Virus record (IMG/VR): IMGVR_UViG_3300032287_002552
Span: 1 to 25,813 of that record
DNA: 25,813 nt
Source: a virus
Reading direction: 5' to 3' (one strand)
Shown: positions 20,129 through 25,813 of the stretch, in pieces
Layout: the number at the start of each line of letters is the position of its first letter
Position numbering within the stretch: the stretch's first letter is position 1
The notes under the pieces: generated by a model
Told to the model about the DNA's origin: nothing
Seen by the model: the letters and a program-made list of their open reading frames with translations, nothing else
The model's database searches: none
Position numbers and translations under genes: made by a program

Positions 20129-20566
20129 ATGGACGATGATGCGATGGAGTGCCCCCTCGCCACCCGCGACATGGAGGCCAACCTAGCCAACCGGCAGCAT
20201 GCCATCGAGGAATATGGCTACGGTCCCCCCGACCCCAGCCAGCCCAACGAAAAGTTCTGGGCAGCGAAGTCCAAGATGTGGGCCGGTGCTGGCGACGTTA
20301 AGTCGATGCGGTGCGGTAACTGCGCGGCATTCATCCAGACGCCCTCGATGCTGGAGTGCATCGAGGAAGGCATCGACGAGGATTCCGGCGAGTATGCGTC
20401 GGCGGTAGTTGACGCGGCGGGCCTGGGATATTGCGAACTGTTTGAGTTCAAGTGTGCGGCTGACCGCACCTGCGATGCTTGGCTCACTGGCGGGCCGGTC
20501 ACCAAGGAAATGACCGGCAAGCAGACGGCCATCTTAGAATTTGCCAAGAAGGGGCTGGAAGAATGA
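20129..20566 (+). CDS. Cys-rich phage protein before portal
   Basis: A 145-residue protein with six cysteines: C62-x2-C65 (MRCGNCAAF), C77, C102, C109 and C115 (GYCELFEFKCAADRTCDAW), ending in a helix. The block YGYGPPDPSQPNEKFWAAK and the CGNCAAF...LGYC...CAA.RTC.AW..GGP pattern recur next to portal genes in podoviruses; some are annotated as iron-sulfur-like. It likely binds zinc or Fe-S. AAGGG lies 6 nt before the ATG. Role in head assembly is only inferred. Confidence 0.75.
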   Translation: MDDDAMECPLATRDMEANLANRQHAIEEYGYGPPDPSQPNEKFWAAKSKMWAGAGDVKSMRCGNCAAFIQTPSMLECIEEGIDEDSGEYASAVVDAAGLGYCELFEFKCAADRTCDAWLTGGPVTKEMTGKQTAILEFAKKGLEE

Positions 20567-20901
20567 GCAAGCTACTGAAAGACCAGGCCGGGGTAATCTA
20601 TCCGGCAATCGTCGGGAAGCTGGGCACCAACCAGAATCTGACTGCCGGTGCGACTACCGCTGCGTCTACTGCGTTTGGGCAGGAAACCACGCTGATCCGC
20701 GTGGCGCTCGCTCCCCTGACAGGCGCTGGCGCGCACGTTCACTTTGCTATCGGCACTGCCCCCACGGCAACGACCAGCAGCGCGTTCATCCCCTGCGGCG
20801 TGATTGAGTACATCGCGGTTGCCCCCGGCGACAAGATTGCGCTGCTGCGCGGTGGTGCCACCAGCATTGACGTGTCGATCTGCGAAATCACCAACGCTTA
20901 A
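20563..20901 (+). CDS. 112-aa beta-rich virion protein candidate
   Basis: Starting MSKLLKDQAGVIYPAIVGKL, the protein is rich in Ala/Thr/Gly with alternating hydrophobic strands (TTLIRVALAPLTGAGAHVHF, CGVIEYIAVAPGDKIALL), suggesting a small beta-sandwich. Such proteins in this place may decorate the capsid or be tail accessory factors. The start overlaps the previous stop as ATGA. No family recognised with confidence. Confidence 0.65.
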   Translation: MSKLLKDQAGVIYPAIVGKLGTNQNLTAGATTAASTAFGQETTLIRVALAPLTGAGAHVHFAIGTAPTATTSSAFIPCGVIEYIAVAPGDKIALLRGGATSIDVSICEITNA

Positions 20902-20911
20902 GGGGACGATC

Positions 20912-21058
20912 ATGCCGCTGACCAAGAAGGGTTCAAAGATCCTGACGGCGATGACCGAGGAGTATGGCGCCAAGAAGGGGAAAGCCGTGCTCTACGCCAC
21001 GATCAACAAGGGCAAGATCAAGGGCGCCGAAAAGGCCCCCGCAGGAAAGAAGAAGTAA
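20912..21058 (+). CDS. 48-aa basic phage protein
   Basis: MPLTKKGSKILTAMTEEYGA and the following KKGKAVLYATINKGKIKGAE match a common small phage protein pattern ending in a Lys-rich tail. It is highly charged and probably helical. It lies 10 nt after the previous gene with GGGGACGATC upstream. Function unknown. Confidence 0.7.
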   Translation: MPLTKKGSKILTAMTEEYGAKKGKAVLYATINKGKIKGAEKAPAGKKK

Positions 21059-21059
21059 C

Positions 21060-21677
21060 ATGGCGGAACGGCAGCAGATGCCTGATCTGACACCGGAGCA
21101 GCTTGTCACCTTGTACCGAATGGGATTGACCCCGTTTGGTACACCGGATGTGCAGCGTGCAGGTGGCGGACTGGGGCCGTTTTCTGTCGGGGTCAGTGGG
21201 TCCAAGAAGGGCGACTACCAGACGGGCACCACCTACGCTAATGCTTCTGTGCCAATCGGCCCTGCCCGGGCGTCTGGTGGCGTTGCGGTGGCGAAAGGTT
21301 CCAGAGGCGGGCCAGCAGTGGTGCCAAATGTTTCTTTGAACCTAGGCCCAGTAAACGCCAACGCTTCACGGGTTTACGCTGACGGGCAGAACGTAGCAAA
21401 CAGCTACGGGGCGGGAATAACCCTGGATGATATTATTCTGGCCTACCAGAGAAGCCAGCCGGTGCAGGGGTACGGTAGCAACAGCTATTCCATCACCGCG
21501 CCTGTCGGTGGCACCCAGGTGTCTGCCTCTGCTACGCAAGGTAGGCAGCAGCCCACCCAATATGCCGGTGGCGTCACTGTGCCTGGCTTGTTGGGCGGGA
21601 ATCTTATGGTAGGGGGCGAGTATACCCCCGAGTCCAAAGACAAGGCGTTTTACGCACGTTACAAGCGGAGTTTCTGA
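21060..21677 (+). CDS. 205-aa Gly-rich structural protein candidate
   Basis: The N-terminus MAERQQMPDLTPEQLVTLYR is helical; the rest is a long Gly/Ser/Ala/Val-rich series of short strands (for example VSGSKKGDYQTGTTYANASV, NVSLNLGPVNANASRVYADG), and the end is FYARYKRSF. The repeating beta pattern suggests a beta-barrel or beta-helix virion protein. It sits directly before the portal gene, 1 nt after the preceding stop. I recognise no family. Confidence 0.65.
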   Translation: MAERQQMPDLTPEQLVTLYRMGLTPFGTPDVQRAGGGLGPFSVGVSGSKKGDYQTGTTYANASVPIGPARASGGVAVAKGSRGGPAVVPNVSLNLGPVNANASRVYADGQNVANSYGAGITLDDIILAYQRSQPVQGYGSNSYSITAPVGGTQVSASATQGRQQPTQYAGGVTVPGLLGGNLMVGGEYTPESKDKAFYARYKRSF

Positions 21678-21678
21678 T

Positions 21679-23952
21679 ATGCAGTCTTACGTCTCAAACA
21701 CGGGTTCCGGCAGCACCAACGCCCTGGCTTCGCGTGTTTCGGACGCGGCTGCGATGAGCGAGACGATCCAGTTCGGTGATCCGCCGGAGACTGATACCGG
21801 CGAAATGTCGGAGGACCAGTTCTCCGCGTCGGTAGGCTCCACCATCGACGATGCCGTGGACTATATCGATGGGTTCATTGCGCCGGCCCGTGCCCTTGCC
21901 ACCCAGTATTATCGTGGCGACCTGTTCGGGAACGAGGAAGAAGGCCGCAGCCAGATCGTAATGACCGAGGTGCGGGATACGATCCAGGCGATTATCCCGA
22001 GCCTGCTGCGAATCTTCACCAGCAGCGAGCAGGTGGTGGAGTATGCACCGCGTGATGAACGCTCGGTTGAGGTTGCGGAACAGGCAACAGATTACGTCAA
22101 CTTCGTTTTCTACAACGACAACCCCGGCTTCAGCATCCTGCATGAGTGCTTTAAGGATGCCCTGAAAAGCAAGACCGGCATCATCAAGTGGCGGTGGTCC
22201 GAGGACATCGAGGTGACGCAGGCTGAGTATACCGGCCTCGACCAGATGTCGGTGAACCTGCTGCTGGAAGACCCCGACTGCGAACTGGTCAGCATGACCC
22301 AGACCGTAATGCAGGAAGCCGTCATCTCTCCCGAAGGGCAGATGGTTTCCCCGGAAATCATTACCTTTGACGTAACGATTCGCCGGAAAATCAAGCGCAG
22401 CCGTGCGGTGATTGAGTCCGTACCGCCCGAGGAATTTCTGATTGCGCGTGAAGCACGCGACCTCGACACCGCTGCCTACGTCGGCCATCGCTCGCTGAAG
22501 ACCATGAGCGAATTGGTGGCGATGGGCTATGACCGCGACGAGATCGAGAAGTATGCCGGCCAGGGCGACGTGTTCTCGGTGAATGACGAGGCCCAGACGC
22601 GCAACCCTGCGATCATGTCGTTCATGTCCCACGCGGACAACCCCGACCCGAGCATGCGCCGCGTGCTGTATGTCGAAAGCTACGTGCGCATCGATAAGGA
22701 CGGGGACGGCATCGCGGAATTGCGCAAGGTTTGCTCGCTGGGGAATGCGTACCATATTTTGTACGATGAGGTGGCGACGGACGTGCCCTTCGCGTTCTTC
22801 TGCCCAGACCCTGAACCACACATGATTATCGGGCAGTCCATTGCAGACCAGACGATGGATTTGCAGTTGATCAAGTCCAGCATCGTGCGCAACACGATGG
22901 ATAGCTTGGCTCAAGTCATCCACCCCCGCACCGTAGTGGTGGAGGGGCAGGTGAACATGGACGATGTGATGAACAACGAAACGGGCGCGATCATTCGCGC
23001 GCGTGCGCCTGGCATGGTGCAGCCGCTGGTGGAGCCATTTGTCGGGCAGGCGGCGATGCCGCTCATCGCCTACATGGATGATATTCGGGCGCAGCGCACC
23101 GGCATCTCTGCGGCCTCGCAGGGCCTGAACCCCGACGTGCTACAGTCCACCACCAAGGCTGCGGTGACTGCCACCGTGCAGGGCGCGCAGGAACGCATCG
23201 AACTCATCGCCCGCATGTTCGCTGAGAACGGCATGAAGCGGTTGTTTAAGGGCCTGCTGAAGCTGCTGATCCGGCACCAGGACAAGCCGCGCATGCTCCG
23301 CTTGCGGGGCAAGTGGGTGCAGATCGACCCCCAGTATTGGGACGCAGACATGGACGTGCAGGTGAACGTGGCCCTGGGGCACGGCACCGACTCTGACAAG
23401 CTGCAATTCCTGACGATGGTCTCCCAGAAGCAGGAGCAGATTCTCCAGACGCTTGGACCAAGCAACCCCCTGGTGGATCTGGCGCAGTACCGCAACACCT
23501 TGGCGCAGATCTGCACGCTTGCCGGCTTCAAGGATGCCAGCCGGTATTTCAAGGCGGTGGACATGCAGGCAGTTGCGCAGCAGGCGCAGCAGCAGGCCCA
23601 GAACCAGCCGCCCGACCCGAACATGATGCTGATCCAGATCGAGGGGCAGAAGGCCCAGGCCCAGGCCCAGATCGACGCTGCCAAGGTGCAGGCTGACGTG
23701 CAGGATTCCATCCGGCAGGATCAGCGCGAGCGCGAGAAGATGCAGCTGGACATGCTGGTGCGGGTGGCTGAGATCGAGGCCAAATATGGCACGCAGGTCA
23801 ACATTGCAAAGATTGAAGCCACCGTGCGGGCAGAGACAGAGCGCAACAACGCCATGAATGCAAGCATGGTCCCCCCTATGTCGACACCCTCGTCGGCACC
23901 CCTAGCACAACCGCCAGAGATGATGCCACCGGGGATGCTGCCCAATGCCTGA
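21679..23952 (+). CDS. portal protein, P22-like
   Basis: A 757-residue portal, the dodecameric DNA entry ring at one capsid vertex. Typical features are GFIAPARALATQYYRGDLFG near residue 65, VRDTIQAIIPSLLRIFTSS (about 98-116), the wing/stem region with YVRIDKDGDGIAELRKV, and a long C-terminal Gln/Ala coiled region (QAVAQQAQQQAQNQPPDP, GQKAQAQAQIDAAKVQADV) forming the barrel. Its length is in the range of P22-like portals. GGAG 8 nt before the ATG at 21679 supports the start; an ATG at codon 26 is an alternative. It follows TerL and precedes scaffold. Confidence 0.92.
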   Translation: MQSYVSNTGSGSTNALASRVSDAAAMSETIQFGDPPETDTGEMSEDQFSASVGSTIDDAVDYIDGFIAPARALATQYYRGDLFGNEEEGRSQIVMTEVRDTIQAIIPSLLRIFTSSEQVVEYAPRDERSVEVAEQATDYVNFVFYNDNPGFSILHECFKDALKSKTGIIKWRWSEDIEVTQAEYTGLDQMSVNLLLEDPDCELVSMTQTVMQEAVISPEGQMVSPEIITFDVTIRRKIKRSRAVIESVPPEEFLIAREARDLDTAAYVGHRSLKTMSELVAMGYDRDEIEKYAGQGDVFSVNDEAQTRNPAIMSFMSHADNPDPSMRRVLYVESYVRIDKDGDGIAELRKVCSLGNAYHILYDEVATDVPFAFFCPDPEPHMIIGQSIADQTMDLQLIKSSIVRNTMDSLAQVIHPRTVVVEGQVNMDDVMNNETGAIIRARAPGMVQPLVEPFVGQAAMPLIAYMDDIRAQRTGISAASQGLNPDVLQSTTKAAVTATVQGAQERIELIARMFAENGMKRLFKGLLKLLIRHQDKPRMLRLRGKWVQIDPQYWDADMDVQVNVALGHGTDSDKLQFLTMVSQKQEQILQTLGPSNPLVDLAQYRNTLAQICTLAGFKDASRYFKAVDMQAVAQQAQQQAQNQPPDPNMMLIQIEGQKAQAQAQIDAAKVQADVQDSIRQDQREREKMQLDMLVRVAEIEAKYGTQVNIAKIEATVRAETERNNAMNASMVPPMSTPSSAPLAQPPEMMPPGMLPNA

Positions 23953-24202
23953 ACATGAGTTGATCCGCGCGGCACAGGAGTTCGCGTCTTCCGATTCAGT
24001 GCAGGAAATCCTGCGCCGGCTGGAAGCCAAGTATGTCGAGGAATGGAAGGCTAGCGCAGCCGGAAAGCCGGAAAGCCGGGAGCACTGCTACCGGATGGTT
24101 CTGGCAATCACCGCTCTGCGAGATGAGATGAAAATCTTGGCGCAGAGCACCAAGGTTAACCAGTGGAACCGCAAAGTTGCGCGGAACACGATTTTAGGAT
24201 AA
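23945..24202 (+). CDS. 85-aa helical protein between portal and scaffold
   Basis: The sequence MPEHELIRAAQEFASSDSVQ and the rest (EILRRLEAKYVEEWKAS, ITALRDEMKILAQST) are almost entirely helical. The start overlaps the end of the portal gene by 8 nt. Small helical proteins here are common in podovirus head operons and may assist portal or scaffold assembly; that is a positional guess. Confidence 0.7.
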   Translation: MPEHELIRAAQEFASSDSVQEILRRLEAKYVEEWKASAAGKPESREHCYRMVLAITALRDEMKILAQSTKVNQWNRKVARNTILG

Positions 24203-24208
24203 TAGTCA

Positions 24209-25210
24209 ATGACCGATACGGCCATCCAGGCTACCGGCATCGCAGAAGCAGCCCAATCGTTTGAGGCATTGCTGGGCGGGGATTCCCCGGCACCCACTGC
24301 GCCCCAGGCTAAAGTTGCATCTGATGAAGCCCCTGCTGAGAACGCAGAGGCGTTTGTAGGTGAATCCGAAGGGGATGAGACGGCGGCTGCGTATGACGCG
24401 GATGCTGCCCCCGAAGGTGAAGCCGCCGCTGAAGACGACGATACCGGCGAAGAATCGCCAGAGGGTCAATTTGTCACCGTCAAGATTGATGGCAAGACAG
24501 AACAGATTCCCCTGGAAGAAGCGATCAAGGGTTATCAGCGCCAGGCGGATTATTCGCGGAAGACTGCCGCACTTGCAGAAGAACGGCGTTCGTTCGATGC
24601 AGATCGGCAGGCGGTGGTACAGGAGCGCACGCAGTACGCTCACCTGCTTACCGCGCTTCAGCAGCAGTTGCAGGCGCAACAGCCGCAGGAGCCGGATTGG
24701 CAGAAGCTCTACGATAGCGATCCCTTTGAGTACGTGCGCCAGAAGGATCTTTACCGGGACCGACAGGAAAGGCTGGCAGCAGCCAGCTATGAGTCGCAGC
24801 GTGTACAGGTCGTTCAGGCACAGGAGCAGCAGGCGCAGCTTGCCGCACTGGTTAGCGAAAACCGGCAGAAGCTGGTTGAAGCGGTGCCAGCGTGGAAAGA
24901 CGCAAAGCGGTGGGAATCTGATCGACCCAAGATCCTTGAATATGGGCAGAAGCTAGGCTTTACCCCCGAGGAACTGGGCCAGACTTACGACCACCGTGCG
25001 GTTGTCGCCCTCTGGAAGGCCATGCAGTACGACTCCCTGGTAGCAAACCGGCCCCAGCCGGTTACCGGCAAGGGTCCGAAAAGCGCCCCAGCGGGATCTG
25101 CCAGTTCTGCCCCGAAAAGCACGTCTGAGACCACCCGAGCGAAACAGCGTCTCGCTAAAACGGGGAATGTCCGCGATGCGGCAACCCTATTTGAATCGTT
25201 CTTGGACTGA
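24209..25210 (+). CDS. capsid scaffolding protein
   Basis: A 333-residue protein. Residues 1-85 are extremely acidic and Ala-rich, the middle (about 105-235) is a long Gln/Glu/Arg coiled coil (YQRQADYSRKTAALAEERRS, LTALQQQLQAQQPQEPD), and the end is a Ser/Pro/Lys-rich linker finishing with a short helix (RDAATLFESFLD) that could bind the coat protein. This layout and the position between portal and major capsid protein are typical of scaffolds. It would guide procapsid assembly and be released or cleaved before packaging. Confidence 0.8.
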   Translation: MTDTAIQATGIAEAAQSFEALLGGDSPAPTAPQAKVASDEAPAENAEAFVGESEGDETAAAYDADAAPEGEAAAEDDDTGEESPEGQFVTVKIDGKTEQIPLEEAIKGYQRQADYSRKTAALAEERRSFDADRQAVVQERTQYAHLLTALQQQLQAQQPQEPDWQKLYDSDPFEYVRQKDLYRDRQERLAAASYESQRVQVVQAQEQQAQLAALVSENRQKLVEAVPAWKDAKRWESDRPKILEYGQKLGFTPEELGQTYDHRAVVALWKAMQYDSLVANRPQPVTGKGPKSAPAGSASSAPKSTSETTRAKQRLAKTGNVRDAATLFESFLD

Positions 25211-25223
25211 AAGGTACTGAATC

Positions 25224-25813
25224 ATGGCTATCGCTACTAATACCCTCACCCGCTACGACGGCTACCGTGCCGTACGCGAAGACCTCGCCAACGTGATTTA
25301 CAACATCTCTCCCGTCGATGTGCCCTTCATGAGCAACATCGGCCGCGAAACGGTGAAGAACACGTATTATGAGTGGCAGACCGATTCCCTGGCTGCTGCG
25401 GTGACCACGAATGCGCAGCTTGAAGGCGACGATTCCTTCGCGGCTGATTCGCAGGCTGCGACTGAGCGTGTCGGCAACTACACGCAGATCAGCCGCAAGG
25501 TGGTCCAGACCTCTGGCACCATCGAAGCCGTGGACAAGGCTGGCATGCGTTCGTACCTTGCTTACGAACTCGCCAAGGCGGCTTCGGAACTGAAGCGTGA
25601 CATGGAGGCCACGCTGACCTCCAATGCCGTTGCGGTTGCTGGTGGCAACACCACGGCCCGCAAGACGGCAGGGCTCGGTGGCTGGATCATCACCAACAGC
25701 TATTCCGGCTCCGGCACCACTGCCGCTGCCCCGGTAATGTCTGGTGGCGCTGGTTCGCTCGACGGCTTCCCGACCACGGCTGCTGTCGCTGGTACGGCCC
25801 GCGCGTTCACCGA
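25224..25813 (+). CDS. major capsid protein, SU10/DUF5309-like (3' partial)
   Basis: The first 196 codons are present and run off the window. The opening MAIATNTLTRYDGYRAVRED, then DVPFMSNIGRETVKNTYYEW, QISRKVVQTSGTIEAVDKAG and a helix ELKRDMEATLTSN, match the SU10-type major capsid protein (DUF5309), an HK97-fold coat. It follows scaffold by 13 nt with AAGG upstream. Codon choice is strongly of the GCT/GCC/ACC/CTG type, as expected for a highly expressed structural gene. Confidence 0.88.
   Translation, partial: MAIATNTLTRYDGYRAVREDLANVIYNISPVDVPFMSNIGRETVKNTYYEWQTDSLAAAVTTNAQLEGDDSFAADSQAATERVGNYTQISRKVVQTSGTIEAVDKAGMRSYLAYELAKAASELKRDMEATLTSNAVAVAGGNTTARKTAGLGGWIITNSYSGSGTTAAAPVMSGGAGSLDGFPTTAAVAGTARAFT

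Noticed and set aside
21694-22923. Long - strand open frame opposite the portal gene (409 codons)
   Set aside because: It mirrors the codon structure of the portal gene, has no family features, and is a typical antisense shadow in GC-rich DNA.

Overview
This window looks like part of a tailed-phage genome, most likely a short-tailed (podovirus-like) phage of a GC-rich host. The evidence is a P22-like portal, a terminase with both ATPase and nuclease motifs, a scaffold, an SU10/DUF5309-like major capsid protein, a gene-transfer-agent-type 3-TM holin and a phage replication set. An alphaproteobacterial host is suggested by family resemblance only (holin type, the Cys-rich early protein, the DUF2800/Enc34-SSB/PolA gene set) and is not proven. 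I see no integrase, excisionase or CI-type repressor, so the visible part reads as a lytic-style genome.

Layout. (1) 1-1353, + strand: the end of a late operon, with the C-terminal part of a large virion/ejection-type protein, a 3-TM holin and a small coiled-coil/TM protein. (2) 1319-14343, - strand: a tightly packed early/replication operon in which most genes overlap by 1-30 nt. In transcription order (high to low coordinates) it holds a coiled-coil protein, dCMP deaminase, ThyX, small membrane and Zn-binding proteins, a cytosine-methyltransferase-like protein, an SNF2 helicase, a Cas4/RecB-like DUF2800 nuclease split over two frames, an Enc34-like SSB, a structured RNA, an HNH endonuclease, family-A DNA polymerase, a DUF5664 nucleotide diphosphohydrolase, an HTH protein and a prim-pol/helicase. 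(3) 14344-14999: a gene-poor divergence region with repeated TGTTACGC iterons around an AT-rich core, then a GACGTG hexamer array. It is the best origin/control-region candidate. (4) 15000-18175: an accessory-looking island rich in GATAT and GGCC words. It has a RuvC-like resolvase with a repeat-derived insertion, two leftward mini-operons of tiny membrane/zinc proteins driven by two near-identical promoter-leader modules, a Cys-rich Gp88/DUF7227-like protein, and a small-terminase candidate. An 85% identical 54-bp inverted repeat sits near each end of it. (5) 18176-25813, + strand: the packaging/head operon from TerL through portal and scaffold to the major capsid protein, which runs off the window.

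How it fits together: early leftward transcription from the 14.3-kb region would supply dTMP/dCTP remodelling (ThyX, dCMP deaminase, DUF5664) and the replisome (prim-pol/helicase, PolA, SSB, SNF2 helicase, nuclease). RuvC and terminase then resolve and package the DNA, and the rightward operon builds the head. A strong intrinsic terminator at 3.9 kb faces against the replication genes and would stop rightward late read-through.

Most notable unexplained signals: a pseudoknot plus GNRA-capped hairpin RNA in front of the HNH gene; a 7-codon leader peptide with a perfect Shine-Dalgarno coupled to the primase start; the duplicated promoter/leader modules with different operators; the dispersed 54-bp element found both inside ruvC and upstream of terL; the split nuclease gene; and the iteron plus hexamer region.
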